Shown here one piece after another: positions 7,066 through 15,188 of a DNA stretch of 64,000 nt (position 1 is the stretch's first letter; each line of letters opens with the position of its first letter). Source of the DNA: Sphingomonas sp. (GTDB taxonomy: Bacteria; Pseudomonadota; Alphaproteobacteria; Sphingomonadales; Sphingomonadaceae); assembly GCF_004799495.1 (NCBI RefSeq), contig NZ_SSMY01000009.1:1-64000 (forward strand), read 5' to 3'. The notes under the pieces were generated by a model that saw nothing but the letters and a program-made list of their open reading frames with translations, was not told the DNA's origin and did not search any database. The translations under genes and the position numbers were made by a program.

Positions 7066-8415
7066 GTGACGGCACAGCAACCCGGCCTAAGGCTCGACAC
7101 ATTCAAGCCACGGCACATCGAACTCTTCCGACTGAGCGAAACGCCAGCGGTCAAATATCTCATGGCAGCCGGGGGCATCCGTTCCGGCAAGTCTGTCACA
7201 TTGGCGACGATCATCATCGCGCGCGCAATGCAAGCGCCGGGATCGCGGCACGGCATTTTCCACGCTTACGGCAACGCCTGCTATCGTAACCTATTCAATC
7301 TCACGATCCCTGAGACGTTCGAGATCATCGCGCCGGGTTGGTATCCGGCAATGCGGTCGGACAAGACCAATAATCCGATCAACAAGAGCGACCACACCAT
7401 TACGTTGCCGAACGGCAGCATGATCTTGTTCGGCGGCCTTGACGATCCCGACAAGCATCGCGGCACCAAGTTCAGCACGGTTTGGATCAACGAAGCCAAC
7501 TTCGTGAATTACGACGCCGTGATGACGCTTCAAGGGCGTTTGAGCGAAGCGGTTCCGACCGTTCACGGCACCATTCTTCCGACCCTTATGCTTTTCGACC
7601 TCAACCCGACGGTCAAATCGTCATGGGAGCACAAGGTCTTCGTTGAAGGCGTCGTTCCCGGCGACGAAAAGCCGCTCGCCAACGCTCACCGCTATCGTTG
7701 GCTTCACGTGAACCCGGCTGACAACCGCGACAATCTGCCCGACGATTACTTCGAACTCTTCGACGGCATGACGGAAGAGCAACGCCGTCGCGACGAACTC
7801 GGGCTTTGGGCTGAAGACAACCCGAACGCGCTCTTCGATCTCAACAAAATTGGGCGTCGCCGCTGCCACAAGGACGATCTCGCCGAGATCATCGTCGCGG
7901 TCGATCCCGCCACATCCTCGCACGACAAATCCGACATGACCGGCATCATCGTTGTCGGTCGCAATGAAGCCGGGCACTACTTCGTGCTCGAAGACGCAAC
8001 GATGAAAGCCAAACCTGAGGTTTGGGCACAAAAGGCTATCGACCTCTATCACGCATATGAAGCCGACTGCATCGTTGCGGAGAAAAATCAGGGCGGCGAT
8101 ATGGTCGAAACCGTGATTGCGCGAGCGACCGTTGGCGGTAGCAACGTCCCGGTTCGATTAGTCCACGCGTCGCGTGGCAAACGCATTCGCGCCGAGCCTG
8201 TGGCGGTGCTTTATGAAAAGGAACTCGTCAATCACGTGTCGGTGTTTCGCGAACTTGAGCAACAGATGATTGAGTTCGACGCGCCGGGTTTCAAGGGATC
8301 GCCCGACCGCGTTGACGCCCTCGTTTGGGGGCTGACGTATCTGTCGCAATCGAATGGTGTCACACCCGCTCGCTTCAGTTCGTTCAAACCACGGGGGTTG
8401 TGGGGCTCTGCCTAA
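7066..8415 (+). CDS. terL: Terminase large subunit
   Basis: A 449-residue packaging motor. The ATPase domain shows Walker A GGIRSGKS at residues 36-43 and a Walker B-like STVWINEA at about 137-144. The RNase H-like nuclease domain shows VAVDP with Asp280, VAEKNQGG with Glu339, and RVDALVWGL with Asp417, the usual acidic metal-binding set. It cuts concatemeric DNA and drives it into the prohead. The start is GTG at 7066, four bases after TAAATA; this motif lies in the loop of a CCGGCT/AGCCGG stem. It directly precedes the portal gene; the stop TAA is part of the next TAAATA. Confidence 0.95.
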   Translation: MTAQQPGLRLDTFKPRHIELFRLSETPAVKYLMAAGGIRSGKSVTLATIIIARAMQAPGSRHGIFHAYGNACYRNLFNLTIPETFEIIAPGWYPAMRSDKTNNPINKSDHTITLPNGSMILFGGLDDPDKHRGTKFSTVWINEANFVNYDAVMTLQGRLSEAVPTVHGTILPTLMLFDLNPTVKSSWEHKVFVEGVVPGDEKPLANAHRYRWLHVNPADNRDNLPDDYFELFDGMTEEQRRRDELGLWAEDNPNALFDLNKIGRRRCHKDDLAEIIVAVDPATSSHDKSDMTGIIVVGRNEAGHYFVLEDATMKAKPEVWAQKAIDLYHAYEADCIVAEKNQGGDMVETVIARATVGGSNVPVRLVHASRGKRIRAEPVAVLYEKELVNHVSVFRELEQQMIEFDAPGFKGSPDRVDALVWGLTYLSQSNGVTPARFSSFKPRGLWGSA

Positions 8416-8422
8416 ATAGCAG

Positions 8423-9805
8423 ATGCCCGATAACATCAACGAACCCGATCAGTGCATCGCCTCTTATTATCCGATTTGGCTTCGGAACCGCCACGTCATT
8501 GATGGCGAACGCGCCATTCGCCAGAATTGTGAAGCCTACCTTCCGCGTCATCCGCATATGACCGTGGGCGAGTATCGCTCATTCATTCATCGGGTGCCGT
8601 TCTTTCCGGCAGCGTCGCGGACCCTCGCGGGCCTCATCGGGCTCATGTTCCGCAAGGCACCAACTATTCAGGCTCCGGAAAATCTGTTGCCGATCCTGAA
8701 CACGATTACGCGTCGCGGCGATCCGATTGGGAAGCTCGGCGAGATGGTCGCGCGAGAATTGCTCATCACGAATTTCATCGGTCTCTTGGTCGATTATCCC
8801 CCGTCACCGGTAGGGCTGAGCCTTAGCCAAGCACAGGCAACCGGCCATCGCCCGTCGATCAATCTTTACCGCGCGGAGTCCATCCTGAAAGCGACGCCGG
8901 GCATTGTCGGCAACCGCCAAGTGCTCGTGCGAGTATGCCTCAAGGAAGAAGACGGTTCGGTCCGCGAACTCGTGCTCATCGATGGCGTCTACACGGTCAT
9001 CATGCATCGCGACGATGGCACCGGTTCACTTGTGCCGGAAGAGCCCGTCATTCCACTGGCCAACGGCAAGCCGCTTGACCGCATCCCCTTCGTCATCGGC
9101 AACACGGAAGGATCGTGGGAGCCGACCATTCCGCCCATGTCGGACATGTGCGCCCACAATATCCAGTATTTCCTTGCGCAAGCGAACCTTGCTCAGACGC
9201 ACCACTTCTCTTCGACGCCGATCTATGTCGTCACCGGGGCGGACGTGAAGCCGGAAGACTTGCCCGTCTATCCGGGGGCGGCGTGGACCTTCGACAAGGA
9301 AACGGCGAAAGCCGAAATTCTTGAATACAAGGGCACCTCGGTTGAGGCGCTTCGCCAGTCGATCCAAGACATCAAGGAAGAGATGGCCGCTATCGGCTCG
9401 CGCATCCTCGCGAGCGAGAAGGCTGCAAAGGAAGCCGCCGACGCACTGGCGATCCGACGCGCATCTGAGAATGCCGTTTTGGCCTCAACTGCGCGCATCG
9501 TCAGCCGCATCGTGAATGATGCGCTCCACCTCATCGAATATTGGATGGGCCTCGGCGAAGGCACGCTTGAGTTCGAAGTCAACACCGACTTCAATCCGTC
9601 GGCTCTAAGCTCGCTCGATCTCACCGCGCGTCTCGCGCTCGTTCAAGCCAACGTCATTTCGAAGGAAGCCTTCATTGAGATGATGATTGACTCGGGCGAT
9701 CTCCCCGAGACGTTCGATTACGATCTCGACCAATCCAAGATTGCTGAGGAAGACGCGTCGCTTCCGCCGACTGACACCGGGCCGGTTATTCCACCGATCC
9801 AGTGA
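8423..9805 (+). CDS. Portal protein (DUF4055 family)
   Basis: A 460-residue protein matching the DUF4055 type of phage portal: an N-terminal MTVGEYRSFIHRVPFFPAASRT region, a central beta-rich part, and a helical region (SILASEKAAKEAADALAIRRASE, shortened here as the residues around 320-345) before the C-terminal wing. Twelve copies should form the ring through which DNA enters and leaves the capsid. It sits between the large terminase and the MuF head protein, as is normal. TAAATA plus 4 bases precedes the ATG, and no Shine-Dalgarno sequence is seen. Confidence 0.85.
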   Translation: MPDNINEPDQCIASYYPIWLRNRHVIDGERAIRQNCEAYLPRHPHMTVGEYRSFIHRVPFFPAASRTLAGLIGLMFRKAPTIQAPENLLPILNTITRRGDPIGKLGEMVARELLITNFIGLLVDYPPSPVGLSLSQAQATGHRPSINLYRAESILKATPGIVGNRQVLVRVCLKEEDGSVRELVLIDGVYTVIMHRDDGTGSLVPEEPVIPLANGKPLDRIPFVIGNTEGSWEPTIPPMSDMCAHNIQYFLAQANLAQTHHFSSTPIYVVTGADVKPEDLPVYPGAAWTFDKETAKAEILEYKGTSVEALRQSIQDIKEEMAAIGSRILASEKAAKEAADALAIRRASENAVLASTARIVSRIVNDALHLIEYWMGLGEGTLEFEVNTDFNPSALSSLDLTARLALVQANVISKEAFIEMMIDSGDLPETFDYDLDQSKIAEEDASLPPTDTGPVIPPIQ

Positions 9806-9813
9806 GGCGTTAG

Positions 9814-11409
9814 ATGAACGCCGACAAGCTCGCCTCAATCGTCATTCGGCACGCCACGGCAAGTCAGCGTCTCAGCAAGCGGGACGCTGACGAAATCGTT
9901 CGCCTGTTGAATTCGGTCGATAAGGATATCGCCGCTCAGATTGCGTCCCGCGTAGCGGCAATGAAGGTCGCGGGCTTCGATAAAGGTCCGGCGACGAGTG
10001 CCCGCCTTCGCGACCTCTTGGAAGCCGTGCGGGCACTGAACGATCAGGTCTATTCGAAGATCGGCGACAAGGTAACCGGCGATCTCACCGACCTTGTGCA
10101 GCATGAGTTCGACTTCACCGGCAAGACTGTCGCCACGGTAGGCGTGGACGTAGATACGCGTCCGCCAAGCGCCGACTTCATTCGCACGCTTGTGACGACA
10201 ACGCCGATCAACGGCGTGCTACTCGCCGATTGGGTTGAAGGCCTTTCGACCGCTCGAATGAAGCGGATCGAGCAAGAGCTTCGCATGGGCATTTTCCAAG
10301 GGGAGACGACAGACCAAATCGTTCGCCGTATCATCGGCACCAAGGCAGCAAAATATACCGACGGTGTTATGAATCTGAGCCGCAAATCGGCTCAGTCGTT
10401 TGTCATCACGGCGAATGCGACCGTTCAAAACGCGGCGCGTCTCGAAGTCTATCAACGCTCGGGCGCAATCCCGTTCGTTGAGTGGTCTTCCATTCTCGAT
10501 AGCCGCACGTCGCAAATCTGCCAAAGCCTGAGCGGGCGCATCTTTGCTATCGACCAACCACACCCGACACCACCCGCTCACATTCGTTGCCGGTCACTAT
10601 TGCTGCCGCGCTTCAACAACACCGATCCTCCACTTCACCGCACCTACGGTGATTGGTTGAGGGGGCAAAGCGCAAAGGCTCAGGACGAGATTCTTGGGAA
10701 GGAGCGCGCACGCATCTTCCGTGACAATCCCAAGATGGATTTCGGCGACTTCTTCCGCAAAGATAACACCTACATGACGCTCAACGAGTTGAAGGCTCAT
10801 GACGCGAGCCTGTTGAGCGAGAGCGCGCCCGCGAAAGCGACGATCAACACCGCCGCGCTTGATGAGCGAGATCGCGCTTACGTGCTCGAAAAGGGACTTG
10901 CGACGGGCAAAGAGCATCTTGTCGGTTACGACCGGCTAACGGGTGAGGAAGTCATTCGGAAATCGGGCGGCAAGGATTATGTCGAGTTCACCGACTCGCT
11001 CGTTAAGCGCCTTGATGATCCCGCGAGTGAGATCGTGTTGCATCACAATCACCCGCAATCTTCGAGCCTCAGTCACGTTGACGTGAAGATTGTAGAACGA
11101 CCCGGATCAGCCGGTGTGTGGGCGCATGGACACAATGAATCATCGTTCTTCGTTGAACGCGGATCGACTCCCTTGAACGACTCCACGGTGAAGAGCATAG
11201 GAGATTATTTCAGGCGGAATCTGCAAACTGAAATCAACGCGGGGAGGATTACAATCGAGGAAGCCTCATTGCTACACAATCACCTCATTTGGTTGGCTGT
11301 GAACGATCTTGGCCAAGTCGCATATCGTGCCGAACTCAAGGGCACGAGCCTCGCGGCGTGGTTGAAGCATGAAGCGCTCTTCAAAAGGCTATTGGAAGGT
11401 TTGAAATGA
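9814..11409 (+). CDS. MuF-type head morphogenesis protein fused to a JAMM-like metalloprotease domain
   Basis: A 531-residue protein. Residues about 130-265 form a Mu gpF / SPP1 gp7 head-morphogenesis domain with the hallmark EWSSILDSRTSQICQ, then H-P-x-PPAHIRCRS. The C-terminal part, residues about 350-455, carries HHNHPQSSSLSHVD (His411, His413, Ser420, Asp423), which fits the zinc site of JAMM/JAB isopeptidases and RadC-like proteins. MuF proteins are minor capsid proteins carried near the portal, and in other phages and prophages they bear C-terminal effector domains. The start has a GAGG ribosome-binding site instead of TAAATA. An enzyme delivered with the genome is possible but unproven. 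Confidence 0.8.
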   Translation: MNADKLASIVIRHATASQRLSKRDADEIVRLLNSVDKDIAAQIASRVAAMKVAGFDKGPATSARLRDLLEAVRALNDQVYSKIGDKVTGDLTDLVQHEFDFTGKTVATVGVDVDTRPPSADFIRTLVTTTPINGVLLADWVEGLSTARMKRIEQELRMGIFQGETTDQIVRRIIGTKAAKYTDGVMNLSRKSAQSFVITANATVQNAARLEVYQRSGAIPFVEWSSILDSRTSQICQSLSGRIFAIDQPHPTPPAHIRCRSLLLPRFNNTDPPLHRTYGDWLRGQSAKAQDEILGKERARIFRDNPKMDFGDFFRKDNTYMTLNELKAHDASLLSESAPAKATINTAALDERDRAYVLEKGLATGKEHLVGYDRLTGEEVIRKSGGKDYVEFTDSLVKRLDDPASEIVLHHNHPQSSSLSHVDVKIVERPGSAGVWAHGHNESSFFVERGSTPLNDSTVKSIGDYFRRNLQTEINAGRITIEEASLLHNHLIWLAVNDLGQVAYRAELKGTSLAAWLKHEALFKRLLEGLK

Positions 11410-11564
11410 TGCTGATCGACCCGCCGTCGGACTTCGCGCCGTTGGCAGAGTGGAAGGAGTTCAAGACTCGAATGGAAGCGTTGGCGGTCAAGCACCCCGA
11501 CGATGAAAGCGTTCGTGAATGTCTCGCGCTCGCTAAAGACCGTGTTGATGAACTCTCCGCCTAA
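11406..11564 (+). CDS. Small acidic protein, hypothetical
   Basis: A 52-residue protein starting in an ATGA overlap with the MuF gene stop, so it is likely translationally coupled to it. It is amphipathic and acidic (FAPLAEWKEFKTRMEALAV). The coupling suggests a partner or, speculatively, an immunity-type companion of the MuF-JAMM protein; there is no sequence evidence for that. Its stop TAA is the first half of the TAAATA at 11,562. Confidence 0.55.
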   Translation: MMLIDPPSDFAPLAEWKEFKTRMEALAVKHPDDESVRECLALAKDRVDELSA

Positions 11565-11641
11565 ATAGACGGCGAGAGACCTGTGGCCTTTCGCGGTGTC
11601 CCTGTGGGGCATCCTCTCAAGTCTGTGACGCGAAAGGACAT
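11562..11641 (+). promoter_or_regulatory. 74-base leader of the scaffold gene with hidden ribosome-binding site
   Basis: TAAATA at 11,562 is followed by 74 bases before the ATG. CCTTTCGCG (11,587-11,595) can pair with CGCGAAAGG (11,629-11,637), and the second arm contains the AAAGG of the ribosome-binding site. The leader could therefore control scaffold translation. Confidence 0.5.
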
Positions 11642-12280
11642 ATGGAAATTACACCTGAAATTCAGGCGGCGATTGATGCCGCTGTGGCGGAAGCCACGAA
11701 GAAGCTGAACGACAAGAACGCTCAGCTACTCAGTGAGAAGAAGAAGCTCGCTCAAGAGAAAACCGACGCCGAAGCGGCGCTCGAACAGGCCACGACGGAA
11801 GCCGCAGAAAAGAGCGGTAATATCGACACCGTGAAGGCCAATCTCAGCAAACAGCATGAAGCCGAACTCACGAAGCTACGCAACGAACTCGCGACCACGA
11901 GCGAACGCCTCAGTTCGATGACCCGCGAAACCACGCTGAATGAAGCGCTCACTGCCGCGAATGTGCTCCCGAGCGCGATGCCGTTGGTGAAAGCCTTCCT
12001 CGCCAGCAATGCCAAGTTCGAGAATGGCGAATGGTCGGTGGAGGGGGTCAGCCTTCGCGATCACGCCGACACTTGGCTCAAGAGCGCGGACGCCGCGCAC
12101 TACGTCGCCGCGCCCGCAAACTCCGGTGCCGGTGCCACGGGCTCGACCGCAAAGGCCGGGGCTCAACCGATCAAGTCACTCGATGAAGTGATGAAGCTCG
12201 CAAAGGAAAACCCCTCAGCACTCGCGAGCGCCAATCTCGCGCCCGAACTTGAATATATCAGGAAAGGTCTCAATCCCTAA
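11642..12280 (+). CDS. Capsid scaffolding protein
   Basis: A 212-residue protein, almost entirely helical. Residues about 15-100 are a coiled coil rich in Lys, Glu and Ala (KKLNDKNAQLLSEKKKLAQE), then a compact part and an Ala/Gly linker before a short C-terminal helix (LAPELEYIRKGLNP). Composition, size and position directly before the major capsid gene match phage scaffold proteins, which guide capsid assembly and leave before or during packaging. No protease motif is seen. The ribosome-binding site AAAGGA may be occluded in a stem in the leader. Confidence 0.75.
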   Translation: MEITPEIQAAIDAAVAEATKKLNDKNAQLLSEKKKLAQEKTDAEAALEQATTEAAEKSGNIDTVKANLSKQHEAELTKLRNELATTSERLSSMTRETTLNEALTAANVLPSAMPLVKAFLASNAKFENGEWSVEGVSLRDHADTWLKSADAAHYVAAPANSGAGATGSTAKAGAQPIKSLDEVMKLAKENPSALASANLAPELEYIRKGLNP

Positions 12281-12306
12281 TCCGTAATCAGACTGAGTGC
12301 TCTGAA

Positions 12307-12387
12307 TAAATACCGGGACCGTCTCGGCGGTCCCGGCAGCAATGAAGGTTGTCGGTTCAAACCTTTGTTGTTGGAGACACGTCAGTA
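12307..12387 (+). promoter_or_regulatory. 75-base leader of the major capsid gene with GC-rich hairpin
   Basis: TAAATA at 12,307-12,312 is followed at once by a perfect 9-bp stem, CCGGGACCG and CGGTCCCGG with a 6-base loop. The ATG comes 75 bases after the motif, with GGAG about 10 bases before it. The hairpin could stabilise the capsid mRNA or act as a terminator for the scaffold transcript; no U-run follows. Confidence 0.5.
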
Positions 12388-13383
12388 ATGGCATCAACTA
12401 ATCTTTCGAACATCATCGAACCGATGGTTTTCTCGGCCTACGTTAATCAGGCCAGCGTTGTGAACAACGCTTTCATTCAGTCGGGTGTTCTCGTTCGTTC
12501 GAACGAGTTCGACATTCGCGCCGGTCAGGCTGGCGCGGTCGGCGAGATGCCGCACTTCAACCCGTTCCCTTGGGCGGAATCGAACATCATGAGCGACGAT
12601 CCGTCTGCTCTTTCGACCCCGGCCAATCTGACGACCGGCGCGCAGATTTATCGCAAGGAATACCGTGAGAAGGATTGGGGTCAGATGGACCTCACTTCGC
12701 GCGTTTCCGGCGAAGACATTGGCGCTCAGATCGCGACCTACGTTGCCAAGTATTGGCAGACGGAAGTTCAGAACCACGTTCTGAAGCGTCTCGTCTCCAT
12801 CGCCGCTGACAACGCCGATATGGTCAACACCATCGGCAACGACGCGACCGGCACCGCTGGCGCTGCTCAGTGCGCGAGCCTTGGTGCGATCCTCGACACC
12901 GTTCAGACCATGGGCGATGCCCGTGACAGCCTGTCGGCAATTGTCATGCACTCGCAGGTCTACACGAACCTCATGAAGCTCGATCAGACTTCGTTCGCGG
13001 TTCCGTCGGCAGTTCAGAACTTCGTCACCTTCAACGGCAAGCGCGTCATCCTCGACGACAACGTGACCGTGACTCAGGGCACGAACCGCAAGATGTATAA
13101 CACCTACATTGTCGGTCCGGCTTTCGCTTATGGCGAAGCTTCGATCCCCAACGCGACTGAGATTTGGCGCAACCCGGCTGCCGGTAACGGTGGCGGCGAA
13201 GAGCGTCTTTACAGCCGTAAGCAGTTCCTCGTTCACCCGGTTGGCTTCTCGCTCAACACCAGTGTCACCCCGGCCTCGGGTCAGAAGTCGCTGTCGCTGA
13301 CGCAGTATGCCACGAGCGGCACCTACAACCGCGTCTTCGACCGCAAGAACGTGCCGATTGCGATTCTTCGTTCGAACGGCTGA
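12388..13383 (+). CDS. Major capsid protein
   Basis: A 331-residue protein that fits a phage coat protein by order (scaffold before, terminator and neck genes after) and by pattern: an N-terminal segment SNIIEPMVFSAYVNQASVVN, a GEMPHFNPFPW loop, a long helix around MHSQVYTNLMKLDQ, and a C-terminal NTSVTPASGQKSLSLTQY stretch shared by coat proteins of many sphingomonad and related prophages. It should form the HK97-fold icosahedral shell. ATG at 12,388 was preferred over an in-frame TTG at 12,349 because of the GGAG upstream and the family N-terminus. A strong terminator follows, as expected for the most abundant protein. Confidence 0.85.
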   Translation: MASTNLSNIIEPMVFSAYVNQASVVNNAFIQSGVLVRSNEFDIRAGQAGAVGEMPHFNPFPWAESNIMSDDPSALSTPANLTTGAQIYRKEYREKDWGQMDLTSRVSGEDIGAQIATYVAKYWQTEVQNHVLKRLVSIAADNADMVNTIGNDATGTAGAAQCASLGAILDTVQTMGDARDSLSAIVMHSQVYTNLMKLDQTSFAVPSAVQNFVTFNGKRVILDDNVTVTQGTNRKMYNTYIVGPAFAYGEASIPNATEIWRNPAAGNGGGEERLYSRKQFLVHPVGFSLNTSVTPASGQKSLSLTQYATSGTYNRVFDRKNVPIAILRSNG

Positions 13384-13405
13384 TCTCAACCACTCCAAGA
13401 GCTTG

Positions 13406-13435
13406 AACGCCCCGGCCAAACACCGGGGCGTTTTT
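13406..13435 (+). terminator. Strong rho-independent terminator after the capsid gene
   Basis: AACGCCCCGG (13,406-13,415) pairs with CCGGGGCGTT (13,423-13,432) across a 7-base loop, and five T's follow. The next gene starts 20 bp beyond, after TAAATA. Confidence 0.93.
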
Positions 13436-13455
13436 GCGTTCGGGCTAAATATGAC

Positions 13456-14022
13456 ATGATTGTCGAAACCGGCTCGGGCGTCGCGAACGCCGACGCATAC
13501 ACTTCACTCGCTGACTTCCGCGCCTACCATGCGGCTCGCGGCAACGCTGCCGTAGAGGCGGCCACGGACGACGCGTGCAACGCGGCCATCGTGCTCGCCA
13601 CGGACTATCTCGAAATCACCTATGAGGCTCGCGCACGGCGTAAGGTCGCCACACAGGGCCTACAGTGGCCTACCGGGGACGCTGAGGGCCTTGAGCCCCT
13701 GATTGTCCGAGCGGTGATGCTTCTCGCCGCTGAGGCGCTGAGCAACGATCTCACGCCGCGTATCGAGCGCGGCACCGCTCGCCAACTCGACAAGCTCGAC
13801 GGCGTGGGCATGACCGAAACCTACTTCGACGCCGCCCCGGTGCTCGACCACTATCCACAAGTCACCGCTATGCTTTCTCCGGTGGCTCGTCACCGCTCGG
13901 CATCGGGTAAGTTTGGCCGCGTCTCGCGCGATCTTCCGCAAGACCCTCGTTGGTGCGACTACAGCAACGGCATTCCCGGCAACGGCTTGGGCGGCTTGTT
14001 CGGCTATTGGGGGCGCGAATGA
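13456..14022 (+). CDS. Head-tail connector protein (DnaT-like domain family)
   Basis: A 188-residue protein. Its N-terminus, IVETGSGVANADAYTSLADF, then YHAARGN, ATDYLE and QGLQWPTGD, matches the family usually labelled DnaT-like (DnaT_2) in phage genomes, which sits just after the capsid and is a neck/connector component. The DnaT name is historical and no replication role is implied here. TAAATA plus 4 bases precedes the ATG. It overlaps the next gene by an ATGA. Confidence 0.75.
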   Translation: MIVETGSGVANADAYTSLADFRAYHAARGNAAVEAATDDACNAAIVLATDYLEITYEARARRKVATQGLQWPTGDAEGLEPLIVRAVMLLAAEALSNDLTPRIERGTARQLDKLDGVGMTETYFDAAPVLDHYPQVTAMLSPVARHRSASGKFGRVSRDLPQDPRWCDYSNGIPGNGLGGLFGYWGRE

Positions 14023-14399
14023 GCGCGTTCGTTGACCGGATGCGCGGCGTCGCCACGGGACTATTCGACAAATTCGAAGCCGCACCCGCCACGATTTCGC
14101 GCCGGGTCACCGGCACGATGCCGAGCCCGACCGATCCCGATTATGTCGCCAAACGTGCGGCTGGCGACTACGCGGCCACCAGCACGCAAACGATCTCGAC
14201 CCGGTGCTTCCTCACGACGGTGCGCCACACTGACGAAGCGGGCGTTGCTCGCTATCGGACGGGCGCGAAGTTCGTCGGGTTCGTGCCCGAGATCAACGAC
14301 ACGCTCACCTTTGGTGGTCGCGATTATCTCGTTGAAGAAGTGATGACAGTCGATCCCGACGGCACGGGGGCGGTCGCTTCGACCGCGATCCTCGCGTGA
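14019..14399 (+). CDS. Head-tail joining protein, hypothetical neck component
   Basis: A 126-residue protein. It has an N-terminal helix and a beta-rich C-terminal half (FVGFVPEINDTLTFGGRDYLVEE, shortened as the residues around 88-110) of the kind seen in head-closure proteins, where a 'g-D-l-i-x-x-g-x-x-Y-x-v' pattern recurs. It begins in an ATGA overlap with the connector and ends in a GTGA overlap with the next gene. The position between connector and tail-completion proteins supports a neck role; the exact family is not certain. Confidence 0.6.
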   Translation: MSAFVDRMRGVATGLFDKFEAAPATISRRVTGTMPSPTDPDYVAKRAAGDYAATSTQTISTRCFLTTVRHTDEAGVARYRTGAKFVGFVPEINDTLTFGGRDYLVEEVMTVDPDGTGAVASTAILA

Positions 14400-14692
14400 T
14401 CGGGATCGATAATTCCGCGCTCGGCAGCTTCGTCATCGAACTCGAAGGCGCGCTTGCCGACGAAGCGCTTCGCGTCATGTCCGGCATCTTCACCGATCTC
14501 ACGGCACCGCCACCTGTTGGCACGCCAGTTGACACGGGCGTTGCGCGCAACGGCTGGCAACTCGACTTGAGCCAACCGCTCGCGCCGGAAGTCTACAACG
14601 ATGTCGTTTACATCAACGCGCTCAACAACGGCCATTCGCAACAAGCGCCCGCCGGGTTCATCGAAGCCGCTATTGATAAGAACGTCCGATAA
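14396..14692 (+). CDS. HK97 gp10-like tail completion protein
   Basis: A 98-residue protein starting at GTG 14,396 in a GTGA overlap. The segment GTPVDTGVARNGW, then NALNNGHSQQAPAGFIEAAI, is the typical HK97 gp10 pattern ('vdTG.lr.s... Y...vE.G..... a..fm..al'), shorter than usual. These proteins join the connector to the tail. The order connector, neck, gp10, tail terminator, tail tube is as expected. The stop TAA belongs to the TAAATA at 14,690. Confidence 0.75.
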   Translation: MIGIDNSALGSFVIELEGALADEALRVMSGIFTDLTAPPPVGTPVDTGVARNGWQLDLSQPLAPEVYNDVVYINALNNGHSQQAPAGFIEAAIDKNVR

Positions 14693-14700
14693 ATATCGTC

Positions 14701-15105
14701 ATGACGATTGGCGCGGATCGCATAGCGATTGAAACACGGTTCTTGAGTGAGTGGGATTCATCGATTCCCGTCGTGCTCGAAAACGACCCCGTTCAGACAA
14801 TGGACAAGAACGCCCCTTGGGTGCGCCTTGTCATTCGTCCGGGTGTATCCGACCCGATCACTATCGGGTCGCCGCAATACATTCAGCGCGGACGCGTTTT
14901 TATTCAAATTATGACGCCGCTCGCGCAGGGCTCCAAACAATCGTCCGACCTTACCGACGCTTTCATTGCGATCTTTCGCGGCTGGCGTTCATCCGATCAT
15001 CGCCTTTGGTTCGATGGCGGCGCGGGCACGCCTATAACCGAGCCCGAAAAGGATTGGCACACGACGGTGCTGAGCATTGGCTACATGAGCCATCACACAG
15101 CCTAA
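14701..15105 (+). CDS. Tail terminator-like protein (DUF4128-like)
   Basis: A 134-residue protein. The arrangement IETRFLSEWDSSIPVVLEN, then WVRLVIRPG, GRVFIQIMTPLAQGSKQSSDLTD (quoted in part) and a C-terminal W-H-T-T-V-L strand fits the tail terminator / minor tail U-like family that caps the tail tube and sets its end. It lies between the gp10-like protein and the tail tube. TAAATA plus 5 bases precedes the ATG. The family identification is by pattern and position. Confidence 0.7.
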   Translation: MTIGADRIAIETRFLSEWDSSIPVVLENDPVQTMDKNAPWVRLVIRPGVSDPITIGSPQYIQRGRVFIQIMTPLAQGSKQSSDLTDAFIAIFRGWRSSDHRLWFDGGAGTPITEPEKDWHTTVLSIGYMSHHTA

Positions 15106-15117
15106 TCCCGGCTTCGC

Positions 15118-15188
15118 GCTCCGCCTTTCAATAAATATCGGCGGAGCACCGCGCTCCAAGAAACTCTATTCTTAGGAGCCCGTAGTTC
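15118..15188 (+). promoter_or_regulatory. Tail-tube leader: TAAATA in a hairpin loop
   Basis: GCTCCGCC (15,118-15,125) and GGCGGAGC (15,140-15,147) form a perfect 8-bp stem whose 14-base loop contains TAAATA. The ATG follows 51 bases after the motif, behind AGGAG. This is the clearest case of the motif in a loop. Confidence 0.55.

Noticed and set aside
12349..12387. TTG start 13 codons before the capsid ATG
   Set aside because: It would begin inside the structured leader, has no ribosome-binding site and is not the family N-terminus.
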